This document shows positions 44,188 to 54,066 of a stretch of 64,000 nt of DNA, piece by piece. Below the pieces are notes generated by a model that ran no database searches, had not been told where the DNA came from, and saw only the letters and a list, made by a program, of their open reading frames with translations. Numbering within the stretch: position 1 is the first letter of the stretch; each line of letters starts with the position of its first letter. The translations under genes were made by a program, and so were the position numbers. The DNA comes from Rhizophagus prolifer (Eukaryota > Glomeromycota > Glomeromycetes > Glomerales > Glomeraceae), in contig NQWY01033936.1 of assembly GCA_019425655.1 (NCBI GenBank), forward strand, positions 62,001-126,000, written 5' to 3'.

Positions 44188-45117
44188 GTGGAACTCAAAC
44201 AATTAAAATATTTTATTGCAGTGATCGAGTCAGGAAGCTTGGGTAAAGCTGCAAAAAATCTCGATATTGGAACTTCTGCATTAAGTCAGCAAATCTCAAA
44301 ATTAGAAAGCGAGCTTTCTATTCGCCTTTTACAACGTACTGCTTTGGGTACAGTTCCTACCCCTGCGGGTTTAGCTTTTTTTCAACAGGTTCAACTGGCA
44401 CTTAGGCACTTAGACCATGCTGTAGATTCTGCACATTCTTCACGTTTAAGTGGTCATGTTACCGTCGGTTTTTCGCCAAGTGTCGCGTCGGTTATTGGCA
44501 CGCACTTTTTAAAACTCATGAGAAACCGCTACCCTGACATTAAAGTCCGTCTCCTTGAAGGGTTATCGGGTGACCTCAAAGCATTAGTCAATGCAAGACA
44601 GCTCGATGTTGCCATCATCTTTAGTGACGATGTCGACCCACAGTGGGCCATACAGCCTTTAGTCAAAGAGCAAATGTTTTTAATCTCGCCTAAAGAAGTA
44701 CTGAGTCAGTACCACCTTGAAAGCTGTATCGACACTCAAACCATTACGCATACACAGCTAAAAGAACTTCCGCTGATTTTACCGAGTCAACGACATGGGC
44801 TGCGCTTGTTGCTCGAACAGAAAATTCATCAACTTAAAGTGGCCTATGAAATTGATGGGCTGCACTTGTTAATGGAAAGCATTAGCCAACTCGAAATGGC
44901 AACCATCCAGCCTGCGGGTGCATCGTTAAACTCACGGCAAGACTTATGTTTGCTACGCGTTGTAGAACCTGCCATTGAACGCATCAACTATTTGATTAGT
45001 TTGTCTGAAGAAGAACTCTCACCTGCTACTTTAGCCACCAAAGTAGTGATTCGTGCTTGTGTGGCTAACTTAATTAATGAAAAGCGCTGGCCCGGTGCGG
45101 AACTCATAAACACTTAA
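44188..45117 (+). CDS. tcuR: LysR-family regulator, TcuR-like paralogue 2
   Basis: A 309-residue LysR regulator (MELKQLKYFIAVIESGSLGKAAKNLDIGTSALSQQISKLESELSIRLLQR) with a GTG start at 44188. It is the immediate neighbour of tcuA and likely controls tcuAB in response to tricarballylate, as TcuR does in Salmonella. It shares most of its sequence with the copy at 40653 and even its 3' flank. The gene name is by position. Confidence 0.87.
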   Translation: MELKQLKYFIAVIESGSLGKAAKNLDIGTSALSQQISKLESELSIRLLQRTALGTVPTPAGLAFFQQVQLALRHLDHAVDSAHSSRLSGHVTVGFSPSVASVIGTHFLKLMRNRYPDIKVRLLEGLSGDLKALVNARQLDVAIIFSDDVDPQWAIQPLVKEQMFLISPKEVLSQYHLESCIDTQTITHTQLKELPLILPSQRHGLRLLLEQKIHQLKVAYEIDGLHLLMESISQLEMATIQPAGASLNSRQDLCLLRVVEPAIERINYLISLSEEELSPATLATKVVIRACVANLINEKRWPGAELINT

Positions 45118-45158
45118 GCGCTTAGTGTTTATTTTTACTAAACACCCATTCAAGTTTA

Positions 45159-45195
45159 GCCTCTCACTTCCTCTTCCCTTTTAAAGCTACATTAG
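45159..45195 (+). promoter_or_regulatory. Conserved leader block before tcuA, shared with tcuC leader
   Basis: GCCTCTCACTTCCTCTTCCC followed by TTTTAAAGCTACATTAG resembles 41620-41655 over about 36 bases. Non-coding and preserved after duplication, so a candidate TcuR-binding or promoter element. Confidence 0.5.
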
Positions 45196-45220
45196 CCTTA
45201 GCTGAGAAAGGGAGAAATCC

Positions 45221-46627
45221 ATGCATGATGTGATTGTAATTGGTGGTGGGAATGCCGCACTGTGCGCCGCGCTCACGGCAAAAGAAAGCGGCGCTTCTGT
45301 GCTTGTCATAGAAGCAGCACCTAAAGAATGGCGTGGTGGTAACTCACAACACACCCGTAACCTTCGCTGCATGCATGATGCTCCTCAAGATGTATTAGTC
45401 GATGCCTATCCTGAAGAAGAATATTGGCAAGACCTACTTAAAGTCACTGCCGGAAAAACCAATGAACATTTAGCCCGTCTGGTCATTCGTAGCACGGCGA
45501 CCTGTCGCGACTGGATGCGTAAACATGGCGTAAATTTTCAGCCACCGCTCTCAGGTGCTTTGCATGTTGCACGTACCAATGCCTTTTTTATGGGGGGCGG
45601 TAAAGCTCTTATTAATGCGTACTACCGTAGTGCTCAAGAACTTGGTATCGAAATTTTATACAACACAAAAATTAAAGATCTAAAGTTAAACCAAGGACAT
45701 TTTGAAGCTGCAATTGCCGAAGATGGCCGTGTGTTTAAGGCGAAAAGCTGTGTATTGGCCGCAGGTGGTTTTGAGTCAAATTTAGAATGGTTAAGAGAAG
45801 CATGGGGACAAAATGAAAACGGCGAATGGCCTGCCGATAATTTCATTATTCGTGGTACTCGTTTTAATCAAGGCAACTTACTCAAATTTATGATAGATCA
45901 AGGCGCCGATATTATTGGTGACCCATCGCAATCGCACTGTGTGGCCGTAGATGCACGCGCACCGTTATATGATGGCGGCATCTGTACCCGTATTGACTGC
46001 GTTTCACTGGGTATTGTGGTCAATAACAAAGCCGAACGTTTTTACGATGAAGGCGAAGACTTCTGGCCAAAACGTTATGCGATTTGGGGCCGCCTTGTTG
46101 CCAAACAGCCACAGCAAATTGCCTATTCTATTATCGACTCAAAAGCCATTGGTCGCTTTATGCCACCTGTGTTTGCGGGCGTAAAAGCAAATACCATTCA
46201 AGAGTTAGCCGAAAAAATCGGGCTAGATGCAAAAACCTTATGCCACACCGTAGAAGAATTTAATCAAGCCTGTGTGCAAGGCACCTTTAACCATACCGTT
46301 TTAGATGACTGCACCACCGAAAATATTGTTCCCAACAAAACCCACTGGGCCGTTCCTCTCGACAAGCCACCGTTCTATGCCTATGCACTTAAACCCGGCA
46401 TTACCTTTACCTATTTAGGCTTAAAAGTTGAAGACGATGTTGCTGTACGTTTTAACGATAAAGCCAGCCGCAACCTGTTTGTCGCAGGCGAAATGATGGC
46501 AGGTAACGTACTTGGTCAGGGTTATACCGCAGGCGTTGGTATGTCGATTGGCACAACCTTTGGACGCATTGCCGGAAAAAATGCAGCCCACTATGCACTT
46601 TCACAAGGAGTTGAACATGAATGCTAG
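45221..46627 (+). CDS. tcuA: Tricarballylate dehydrogenase, FAD flavoprotein
   Basis: A 468-residue flavoprotein of the fumarate reductase/succinate dehydrogenase class that oxidises tricarballylate to cis-aconitate. FAD motif [30 protein letters not shown] at 3-32; [14 protein letters not shown] is characteristic of TcuA; the C-terminal [25 protein letters not shown] closes the FAD site. GGGAG lies upstream of the ATG. It overlaps tcuB by 11 bases, so electrons pass to its partner TcuB. Confidence 0.93.
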   Translation: MHDVIVIGGGNAALCAALTAKESGASVLVIEAAPKEWRGGNSQHTRNLRCMHDAPQDVLVDAYPEEEYWQDLLKVTAGKTNEHLARLVIRSTATCRDWMRKHGVNFQPPLSGALHVARTNAFFMGGGKALINAYYRSAQELGIEILYNTKIKDLKLNQGHFEAAIAEDGRVFKAKSCVLAAGGFESNLEWLREAWGQNENGEWPADNFIIRGTRFNQGNLLKFMIDQGADIIGDPSQSHCVAVDARAPLYDGGICTRIDCVSLGIVVNNKAERFYDEGEDFWPKRYAIWGRLVAKQPQQIAYSIIDSKAIGRFMPPVFAGVKANTIQELAEKIGLDAKTLCHTVEEFNQACVQGTFNHTVLDDCTTENIVPNKTHWAVPLDKPPFYAYALKPGITFTYLGLKVEDDVAVRFNDKASRNLFVAGEMMAGNVLGQGYTAGVGMSIGTTFGRIAGKNAAHYALSQGVEHEC

Positions 46628-47750
46628 TACTAAAGCCCTAATTCCAGTTGTTCAGCTCTCTGACCATGAGCAGGAAGTTCAAAGAGCCCTACAAATTTGT
46701 AATGCTTGTCGCTACTGCGAGTCATTTTGTGCTGTATTTGCGGCCATGACCAAGCGTCTTGAGTTTAATCAAGCCGATATTCATTACCTCGCAAACCTTT
46801 GCCATAACTGTGGTGCTTGTCTACACGCTTGCCAATATGCCCCGCCGCATGAGTTTGGTGTAAACATTCCAAAAGCAATGGCGCAAGTACGTTTGGAAAC
46901 TTACCAAGAGTTTGCGACACCTCAACCTTTAGGTCGACTTTATAAGTCTGTCGGGATTCCTTTTGTTTCGGCGTTATCAGTTATTTTCTTCTTATGCATG
47001 TTAGCTGTGGTGTGGTACAAGGGCATTGACCTATTTGCAGGCTATCAAGGTAATTTCTATGTGATTTTCCCGCATAACTTTCTAGCGCTACTGTTTGGAG
47101 CGACCTTTACAGTTGCGATTGTTTTACTCGGTATTGGAATTAGTAAATTCTGGCGACAGACGTCTAAAGTTATTCACGGCAAAGTTGAGAAACCAGACCT
47201 TATTCAAGCCTCTCAAAATGTATTAACACTTAAATATTTAGACGGTGGACATGGCAAAGGCTGTAATGAACAAGATGACCGTTACACACAAATCCGCCGC
47301 GTGTTCCATCACCTGACTTTTTATGGCTTTATGCTTTGCTTTGCAGCCACAGGGGTAGCGACTTTATATCACTATTTCCTTAACCTACATGCCCCTTACC
47401 CTATCTTTAGCTTGCCTGTTATTTTGGGTACGTTGGGTGGGTTTGGCTTAGTCATCGGGCCATCTGGCTTGCTCTATTTAAATCTTAAACGCCATCCATT
47501 ACATGGTGACCGCGAGCAAAAACCTGTAGATCGAGGCTTTATTTTCCTTTTAATTTTAGTCAGTGCTTCAGGCTTAGCTCTCATGGCATTTCGCAATACA
47601 CCTTACATGGCACTTTTACTGATTTTCCATTTAGCTACGGTCATGACATTCTTCATTACTATGCCATTTGGAAAGTTCGCACACGGTTTTTACCGCAGCG
47701 CGTCTTTACTCAAATTTGCCATCGAAGAACGTATTTCTAAAAAGTCATAA
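46617..47750 (+). CDS. tcuB: TcuB, Fe-S/haem membrane partner of TcuA
   Basis: A 377-residue protein that reoxidises TcuA. Start chosen at 46617 ([14 protein letters not shown]), with AAGGAG seven bases before. Two ferredoxin-like cysteine clusters: [11 protein letters not shown] and [16 protein letters not shown]. Then about six membrane helices from residue 110 on, with several candidate haem histidines ([18 protein letters not shown]). It passes electrons to the quinone pool. Last gene of the tcu locus. Confidence 0.92.
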   Translation: MNASTKALIPVVQLSDHEQEVQRALQICNACRYCESFCAVFAAMTKRLEFNQADIHYLANLCHNCGACLHACQYAPPHEFGVNIPKAMAQVRLETYQEFATPQPLGRLYKSVGIPFVSALSVIFFLCMLAVVWYKGIDLFAGYQGNFYVIFPHNFLALLFGATFTVAIVLLGIGISKFWRQTSKVIHGKVEKPDLIQASQNVLTLKYLDGGHGKGCNEQDDRYTQIRRVFHHLTFYGFMLCFAATGVATLYHYFLNLHAPYPIFSLPVILGTLGGFGLVIGPSGLLYLNLKRHPLHGDREQKPVDRGFIFLLILVSASGLALMAFRNTPYMALLLIFHLATVMTFFITMPFGKFAHGFYRSASLLKFAIEERISKKS

Positions 47751-47827
47751 TTTCATTCAAAAGTATTCACTATCTTGGCGTAGTGAATACTTTCATTATT
47801 TTAAGTTCAAAATACTTCATAGCTTGC

Positions 47828-48361
47828 CTACTTTTTACTATTTAAAATTCCCAAGCCATACATCGGCCACTTGGTACTCGCTTTAATATTATTAATCAGC
47901 ATCGCCACCAAAACTAAAGACACTGCACCGACCAAAACAGGGAAAATTAAAAAGCTCCACTGGTAGTGTATGCTACTCGCGGTCAACAAAATAACTAAAG
48001 GATTGGCCCCAGCAGGTGGATGAACACACTTAAACACTTGCATGAGTGCAATAGCACAGCCCACTGATAAAGCAATTGTAAAAATAGAAACACCGACAAA
48101 TTTTAGAAAAAACAAACCCACAAAAGCCGAAATAAGATGCCCAAATATAATATTTCTCGGCTGTGCCAAAGGTGACTGCGACACGGTATAGAGCAATACA
48201 CAGGTCGCACCAAACGGCGCCATGATGAAGATATTATGTGTGAGCTTACTCAACCACAGAAGTATAAAAATACTGACCGTCCCCCCAATAAGGCTTCTTA
48301 AAACATCAACTTTAGTGGGCGATGGAGCCAGTTTTTCTTTGCCATAAAAGATCGAGAACAT
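47828..48361 (-). CDS. HPP-family membrane protein
   Basis: A 177-residue integral membrane protein with four helices and the diagnostic motif VHPPAGANPLVILL at about 112-125, plus MAPFGATCVLLYTVSQSPLAQPRNIIFGH. HPP proteins are linked to nitrite transport in plastids and cyanobacteria. Divergent from a TetR gene, separated by a 24-bp palindrome, so it is probably under that repressor. Confidence 0.88.
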   Translation of the reverse strand: MFSIFYGKEKLAPSPTKVDVLRSLIGGTVSIFILLWLSKLTHNIFIMAPFGATCVLLYTVSQSPLAQPRNIIFGHLISAFVGLFFLKFVGVSIFTIALSVGCAIALMQVFKCVHPPAGANPLVILLTASSIHYQWSFLIFPVLVGAVSLVLVAMLINNIKASTKWPMYGLGILNSKK

Positions 48362-48415
48362 GGTTTTATTCCTTAAACAGACATTGCTTTTTAAAAAGCA
48401 TATAGATAAAATTTC

Positions 48416-48439
48416 AAATAGTACAGATCTGTACTATTT
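48416..48439. promoter_or_regulatory. 24-bp perfect palindrome between HPP gene and tetR
   Basis: AAATAGTACAGA followed directly by its reverse complement, with no spacer and no mismatch. It sits 20 bases before the TetR start and 55 before the HPP gene, ideal for a TetR dimer that represses both. Confidence 0.8.
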
Positions 48440-48458
48440 TATTTTTTGGAAAAGACAC

Positions 48459-49007
48459 ATGTCAAAATCTGCCTTAAAAATATTAGATACAGCCGAGAAG
48501 TTATTTAATGAAAATAGTTTTGTCGGGGTTGGCGTTGACTTGATTCGCGATGAATCTGGTTGCTCTAAAACCACTATGTACACGTACTATAAAAATAAAA
48601 ATCAACTAGTTAAGTCTGTACTCGTTGCTCGTGATGAACGGTTTAAGCAAAGCCTTTTGGGCTATGTGGGAGATGCAACAGGGTTGGAAGCCATCAATAA
48701 AATTCTGGATTGGCACACCAATTGGTTTAGACAAGATTTTTTTAAAGGCTGTTTATTTGTAAGAGCAGTCGCTGAATCTAACCAAGATGATCAAGACATT
48801 ATTTCTATTTCTAAAGCTCATAAACAATGGATTAAAGTATTGATTGCACAAAACTGCAATATACCGAATGGTGAAGCTTTATCTGAGCTGATCTATACGG
48901 TGATTGAAGGCTTAATTAGCCGCTTTTTAGTCGATGGTTTCGATGAAACACTTGCGACAAACATGAAAAATTCTATTAATCAATTATTTAATATTCATCA
49001 ACATTAG
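48459..49007 (+). CDS. TetR-family regulator
   Basis: A 182-residue TetR repressor. HTH: ALKILDTAEKLFNENSFVGVGVDLIRDESGCSKTTMYTYYKNKNQLV. I use the ATG at 48459 (MSKSALKIL), preceded by TTGGA; longer frames read through the operator. The VOC gene follows after 14 bases on the same strand. Probably controls HPP, itself and the VOC gene through the palindrome at 48416. Confidence 0.88.
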   Translation: MSKSALKILDTAEKLFNENSFVGVGVDLIRDESGCSKTTMYTYYKNKNQLVKSVLVARDERFKQSLLGYVGDATGLEAINKILDWHTNWFRQDFFKGCLFVRAVAESNQDDQDIISISKAHKQWIKVLIAQNCNIPNGEALSELIYTVIEGLISRFLVDGFDETLATNMKNSINQLFNIHQH

Positions 49008-49021
49008 TATGAGAACTTAAA

Positions 49022-49681
49022 ATGGAAGTGGACCATATTTTTATTTGTGTACAATCAGGCGCTCCCGAAGCTGAAACTTTAAAAAAATTCGGTCTAACAG
49101 AAGGTTCATCCAACAAGCACCCGGGTCAAGGTACAGAAAACAGACGCTTTTTCTTTAAAAATAGCTTTATCGAATTAATTTTTTTAAATAATCCAGAAGA
49201 AGCTTCAAGTGATCTCACAAAACCTACTCTGCTTTTTGAACGACTCAGTGCTCAAAATAATATCGCGTCCCCTTTTGGTATTTGTTTTCGCCCTAAAAAT
49301 AAAGATGATAACGGCGCAAAATTTCCTAATTGGGTTTACAAGCCAAGCTATTTACCAACCAGCTTAGAAGTAAATGTTGCCAAAGATTCTGTGGTATCTG
49401 AACCGATGTGGTTCTTCCTTTCATTTGCTTCACGACCAGATCTTGCCGCAAAAGAAAAACAACAGCCACTTGTGCATAGCAAAGATTTATCAGAAATCAC
49501 CGCAATTAAAGTTTCTATTCCGAACCTTGAACAGCACCCTACTTCGTTGCTGTTCAATACACTTGATAATTTTGAAGTGACTGATGGATCAGAGCATTTA
49601 ATGGAAATTAGTTTTGATCATGAACCTCAAGGAATGATTCATGATTTCAGACCAGAACTGCCGCTTATTTTTAAATATTAA
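49022..49681 (+). CDS. VOC/glyoxalase-like domain protein
   Basis: A 219-residue cytosolic protein of the glyoxalase-like (PF13468-type) VOC group: MEVDHIFICVQSGAPEAETLKKFGLTEG and GTENRRFFFKNSFIELIFL at the N-terminus, and a second half with HLMEISFDH. Histidine 5, glutamate 56 and histidine-containing end segment are candidate metal ligands. Substrate unknown. Co-transcribed with tetR. Confidence 0.82.
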   Translation: MEVDHIFICVQSGAPEAETLKKFGLTEGSSNKHPGQGTENRRFFFKNSFIELIFLNNPEEASSDLTKPTLLFERLSAQNNIASPFGICFRPKNKDDNGAKFPNWVYKPSYLPTSLEVNVAKDSVVSEPMWFFLSFASRPDLAAKEKQQPLVHSKDLSEITAIKVSIPNLEQHPTSLLFNTLDNFEVTDGSEHLMEISFDHEPQGMIHDFRPELPLIFKY

Positions 49682-49702
49682 GTATCTTATTTTTTTAATA
49701 AA

Positions 49703-49733
49703 AAAACTGTGATTTATGTCAAATCACAGTTTT
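49703..49733. terminator. Bidirectional terminator
   Basis: Perfect 13-bp stem AAAACTGTGATTT with AAATCACAGTTTT, 5-base loop, between two convergent genes. Confidence 0.85.
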
Positions 49734-49768
49734 AATTTAAATTGAATCACATTAAAAACGGCAATAGC

Positions 49769-50998
49769 TTAAGCAATTTTTCCATCAATAATACCTTTCT
49801 CTTTTAACGCAGCTAGCTCTTCTGCTGTTTTAAATCTCGATAAGATTTGAGCAGTATGTTCACCTAACTCAGGCGGTGCATGATGATATTCAACTGGAGT
49901 ATCAGACAACTTGATTGGTGAGCCAATGGTTTGGAAGTTTTCATTTAAACGATGAGGAATATTCACCACCAAATTACGATGCACGATTTGTGGCTCAGCC
50001 AAAGCATCTTCAATAGAGTTGATAACACCTACGGGCACTTTAAGCGCATGAATCTTATCGACCCATTCTTTAGCAGTTTTCTGCAAAAAGTGCTCGGACA
50101 ATAAAGGAATCAGTTCATCTCGATATTTGACGCGGTCCTGATTACGCACAAATTTTTCATTTTCGAGTAGCTCTGGATAACCAATCGCAATACACAAATC
50201 TTTAAACTGTTTGTCGTTACCGCAAGCAATAATAAATTCTTTATCTTTAGCCTTAAAAGTTTGATACGGCACAATACTTGGGTGTTGATTACCCATGCGC
50301 TGCGGGGCTTTACCTGAAGCTAAATAGTTCATCCCCTGATTTGCCAGTGCCGCGACCTGTACATCAAGGAGCGACATATCAATATACTGACCACGCCCTG
50401 TGTGCGACCGTGCAATCAAGGCAGCCTGAATCGCGATGGTAGAGTACAATCCAGTTTGAATATCTACAACAGCCACGCCAACCTTTTGTGCACCACCGCC
50501 GGCAACATCATCAGGCTCGCCGGTAATGCTCATTAAGCCAGACATACCCTGAATAATAAAATCATAGCCGGGTTCTTCTGCACGTGGGCCATCTTGCCCA
50601 AAACCGGTAATCGAACAATACACAATGTTCGGGTTCAGCTCACTTAATGACGCATAGTCCAAACCATATTTAGCCAAAGACCCTGTCTTATAATTTTCAA
50701 TGACCACATCGGCTGTCTTGGCAATTTCATAAATTAAGGCCTGACCTTCGGGTGTAGTTATGTCTACCGCAACCGAATATTTATTGCGGTTAGTACACTG
50801 AAAATAACCAGATTCACGGGTCATGTTTCCATCTTGATCGGGCATCCAGGGTGGCCCCCACATGCGGGTGTCATCACCGACTCGAGGGCGTTCAATTTTA
50901 ATGACTTCCGCGCCAAGGTCTGCCAAGATTTGCCCACACCACGGCCCTGCAAGCACACGACTTAAATCTAAAACCCGAATTCCTTGTAATGCACCCAT
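49769..50998 (-). CDS. CaiB/BaiF-family CoA transferase (glutarate CoA-transferase)
   Basis: A 409-residue class III CoA transferase. Family motifs: MGALQGIRVLDLSRVLAGPWCGQILADLGAEVIKIERP, FQCTNRNKYSVAVD, and the catalytic aspartate in YIDMSLLDVQVA. Its place after a glutaryl-CoA dehydrogenase suggests it activates glutarate using succinyl-CoA, as in lysine/glutarate degradation. Third gene in the minus-strand row gcdH-MFS-CoA transferase. Specificity is inferred from context. Confidence 0.88.
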   Translation of the reverse strand: MGALQGIRVLDLSRVLAGPWCGQILADLGAEVIKIERPRVGDDTRMWGPPWMPDQDGNMTRESGYFQCTNRNKYSVAVDITTPEGQALIYEIAKTADVVIENYKTGSLAKYGLDYASLSELNPNIVYCSITGFGQDGPRAEEPGYDFIIQGMSGLMSITGEPDDVAGGGAQKVGVAVVDIQTGLYSTIAIQAALIARSHTGRGQYIDMSLLDVQVAALANQGMNYLASGKAPQRMGNQHPSIVPYQTFKAKDKEFIIACGNDKQFKDLCIAIGYPELLENEKFVRNQDRVKYRDELIPLLSEHFLQKTAKEWVDKIHALKVPVGVINSIEDALAEPQIVHRNLVVNIPHRLNENFQTIGSPIKLSDTPVEYHHAPPELGEHTAQILSRFKTAEELAALKEKGIIDGKIA

Positions 50999-51051
50999 AA
51001 CGATACCCTTATCTTTTTTAGAAGGTACTCAACGCACCTTCTTGTCATTGT

Positions 51052-52374
51052 TTATGATTGTTTTTGCGGATCGTACTGACGATCTTTAATAAATAAGCCC
51101 GGCAATACACCCGCAACAAAATACGCAGCGCCCATCACAATAAAGGCCATGGTAAACGTACCACCCGACGCCAAGAAACCAATGGTGGCTGGTGCAATCG
51201 CTGCGCCGACACGACCAATGTTATAAGCCCCGCCAATAGCCGTTCCGCGCACATCGGTTGAAAAACTTTCAGCCATATAAGTCGCGTTCACACCATATGG
51301 AATGCCATATAAAAAGCCAAAGGTAATTAATAAATACAAAATATTGTCAGGGGTATTGAAGAAAATAATGATTGGCAAGAACACGGCGCTGGCTATTGTT
51401 CCAAACACAAAAACGGCACGGCGGTTAAATTTGTCTGCAAGATAACCCGCTAAAATTTTGCCTAGAATCATTGCTGTATATGAACCCACCATATAACTGG
51501 TTAAGTTTTTAAAGTTCATATGCACTTCTGTTTCTAAATAGCTTGGCATCCAGTTGTTAATGCCGTAATAACCAAACTGTAAGAAGAATGCTGTGGTCAT
51601 CCACAACAAAAACATTTTACGGTGCTTAAAATTATTAAAGATTTGTTTGTAGATACTGCTACTTTTCGGCTTTTCAGCCACGACCATTTCTTTAGGTTGT
51701 CTGTTGCCTTGTAAGCTTTCAATTTTGGTGAGCTGCCAAGATTTTGGCTCTGGCACAAATCGTTGTAGGAAAATATTAACAAAAGCAGGCACTACCGTCA
51801 GGAAGAACAAAACGCGCCAGCCATGATCTGGAATAATCGCGCCAGCTAAGAGGGTTGCCGCAATATAACCTACAGTCTGACCCGTCTGTAACGTGCCCAA
51901 TACCGTTGTACGGTACGTGGTTGGCACATATTCAGCCATTAAGGTATTACAAGCCATATAGAGTGCTCCAATTCCTAAAGCACCAATAAAACGTAAAGCC
52001 ATAAATTGCTCGAAGCTTTGCGTAAAGCCCAATAAACAGGTCGCTACAGAAAAGAAGGTTACCGAGTTGGCAATGGTCCGTACGCGACCAAACTTGTCAC
52101 ATGCCCAGCCACCCAAAATACCGCCAATACCCATACCCGCCAAAGAAGCACTACCTAAGGCACCTGCCTGAAAGGTACTTAAACCAAACTCTGCCTTTAA
52201 ACTGGTCAAGCTATAAGACAGCAGCATAATATCAATGCCATCGACCACCATCGCAAAATAGGCAAATAACAATGCCCATTTCCATGTATTTGGTCCAATC
52301 CTTTCGTATGTTCCAAGGTTACTTGGAAATGTATTTCTTAATTCTTTCGATATTACTTGAACGTCATTGTTCAT
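51052..52374 (-). CDS. MFS transporter, aromatic acid:H+ symporter type
   Basis: A 440-residue, twelve-helix MFS carrier of the AAHS group (MVVDGIDIMLLSYSLTSLKAEFGLSTFQAGALGSASLAGMGIGGILGGWACDKFGRV). Relatives bring in benzoate, 4-hydroxybenzoate and similar acids. Lying between the CoA transferase and gcdH, it may take up glutarate or a related dicarboxylate. The central loop is long and polar. No regulator between the genes. Confidence 0.88.
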   Translation of the reverse strand: MNNDVQVISKELRNTFPSNLGTYERIGPNTWKWALLFAYFAMVVDGIDIMLLSYSLTSLKAEFGLSTFQAGALGSASLAGMGIGGILGGWACDKFGRVRTIANSVTFFSVATCLLGFTQSFEQFMALRFIGALGIGALYMACNTLMAEYVPTTYRTTVLGTLQTGQTVGYIAATLLAGAIIPDHGWRVLFFLTVVPAFVNIFLQRFVPEPKSWQLTKIESLQGNRQPKEMVVAEKPKSSSIYKQIFNNFKHRKMFLLWMTTAFFLQFGYYGINNWMPSYLETEVHMNFKNLTSYMVGSYTAMILGKILAGYLADKFNRRAVFVFGTIASAVFLPIIIFFNTPDNILYLLITFGFLYGIPYGVNATYMAESFSTDVRGTAIGGAYNIGRVGAAIAPATIGFLASGGTFTMAFIVMGAAYFVAGVLPGLFIKDRQYDPQKQS

Positions 52375-52600
52375 CTTTAGTTCCTCATTTTCCCAAATGA
52401 GTCATCGATAGCTTACTTATGTTTTCTGTATGACTTAATCTTCTATATTTTCATCATCTTACATTTGGTTTTAAGTACACAGAGGCGTATCTTTACATGA
52501 GTATCCTTACGATGAATCTTGTCATTTTCCATAAATTTTTGCGTAAAAATCCCTAAAGGTGCTCTCGAAAGAACACCTCTATCTTTTAAAAATTAATGAG

Positions 52601-53821
52601 TTAGTTACTAAATGCCGCGATGCCTGTTTGTGCGCGACCTAAAATAAGAGCATGAACATCATGTGTACCTTCATAGGTGTTCACAACTTCAAGATTGACC
52701 AAATGACGTGCTACGCCAAACTCGTCACTAATACCGTTTCCACCCATCATGTCACGTGCCATACGAGCAATATCAAGCGCCTTTCCACAATTGTTGCGCT
52801 TAATTAGAGATGTGCCTTCAACTGAGGCAATGCCTTCATCTTTCATACGACCAAAACGTAGTGCCACTTGCAAACCCAACGCAATTTCAGTTTGCATATC
52901 TGCCAGTTTCTTTTGGATTAATTGATTTGCAGCCAACGGACGACCAAATTGTTTGCGGTCCATGGTGTATTGATGTGCGGTATGCCAACAAAACTCGGCA
53001 GCCCCCATTGCACCCCATGCGATGCCATAACGAGCGCTATTCAAACAGGTAAATGGGCCTTTCAAACCTCGAATTTCAGGGAACGCATTTTCTTCAGGTA
53101 CAAATACGTTATCCATTACAATTTCACCTGTAATCGATGCACGTAAACCGACCTTGCCATGAATTGCTGGTGCAGATAGGCCTTCCCAGCCCTTTTCTAA
53201 AATGAAACCTCGAATATCACCGACATTGCCTTCAGCAGAAACTTCTTTTGCCCAAACAACAAATACATCGGCAATTGGGCTATTGGTAATCCACATTTTT
53301 GCGCCAGTTAAACGGTAACCCCCGTCAACTTTTTTAGCACGGGTAATCATACTGCCCGGGTCTGAGCCATGATCAGGTTCAGTCAAACCAAAACAACCAA
53401 TGTATTCACCCGTAGCTAGTTTAGGTAAGTACTTTTGCTTTTGCTCTTCGGTACCAAATTCATGAATCGGAACCATCACCAATGAGCTTTGCACACTCGC
53501 CATAGAGCGGTAGCCTGAATCCACATATTCAATTTCACGTGCAACCAAACCGTAACTCACATAGTTCAAACCGGCACCACCATATTGCTCAGGGATGGTT
53601 GGCCCTAATAAGCCAAGCTCTCCCATTTCACGAAAAATAGATGGATCTGTTGTTTCATGACGGAATTGTTCAAGTACACGGGGTTGCAAGCGTTCTTGGC
53701 AATAGGCATGAGCCGCATCACGAATCATGCGCTCATCTTCGGTAAGCTGTTGTTCAATTAAAAATGGGTCTTGCCAGTTAAATTGAACTTTTGCTTTTTT
53801 TGTTGTCACCATGTGATTCAT
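52601..53821 (-). CDS. gcdH: Glutaryl-CoA dehydrogenase
   Basis: A 406-residue acyl-CoA dehydrogenase that oxidatively decarboxylates glutaryl-CoA to crotonyl-CoA. Motifs: [61 protein letters not shown], and the catalytic glutamate in [21 protein letters not shown], the signature of glutaryl-CoA rather than short-chain enzymes. Start at 53821 has AGAGG upstream. Divergent LysR gene is its likely regulator. Confidence 0.93.
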   Translation of the reverse strand: MNHMVTTKKAKVQFNWQDPFLIEQQLTEDERMIRDAAHAYCQERLQPRVLEQFRHETTDPSIFREMGELGLLGPTIPEQYGGAGLNYVSYGLVAREIEYVDSGYRSMASVQSSLVMVPIHEFGTEEQKQKYLPKLATGEYIGCFGLTEPDHGSDPGSMITRAKKVDGGYRLTGAKMWITNSPIADVFVVWAKEVSAEGNVGDIRGFILEKGWEGLSAPAIHGKVGLRASITGEIVMDNVFVPEENAFPEIRGLKGPFTCLNSARYGIAWGAMGAAEFCWHTAHQYTMDRKQFGRPLAANQLIQKKLADMQTEIALGLQVALRFGRMKDEGIASVEGTSLIKRNNCGKALDIARMARDMMGGNGISDEFGVARHLVNLEVVNTYEGTHDVHALILGRAQTGIAAFSN

Positions 53822-53902
53822 CGCATCCTCTGCTTGATTTGATCTTCTTTATTTAACTCAATGTTATGTGTGAAAAATGCAGTAATCAAACGATAAATGT
53901 TC

Positions 53903-54016
53903 ATGCAGATATGCGACTTACGCATATTTAAAATAAGAAGGTTTAAATTTAGATATTTAATTGGTTGTATTTCATTAAAAATGGCTTATTTTTATACTAA
54001 ACTCGGATATCTGCAT
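53903..54016. promoter_or_regulatory. Inverted repeats in the gcdH/LysR divergent promoter
   Basis: ATATGCG-N5-CGCATAT (53909-53927) is a LysR-type interrupted palindrome. ATGCAGATAT (53903-53912) recurs inverted as ATATCTGCAT (54007-54016), 104 bases away, a layout that suits two LysR tetramer half-sites. Confidence 0.6.
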
Positions 54017-54066
54017 TTAGGTCATATGCTGTTTTGAAATATGATGACAAATAAAAGGATTTATTT

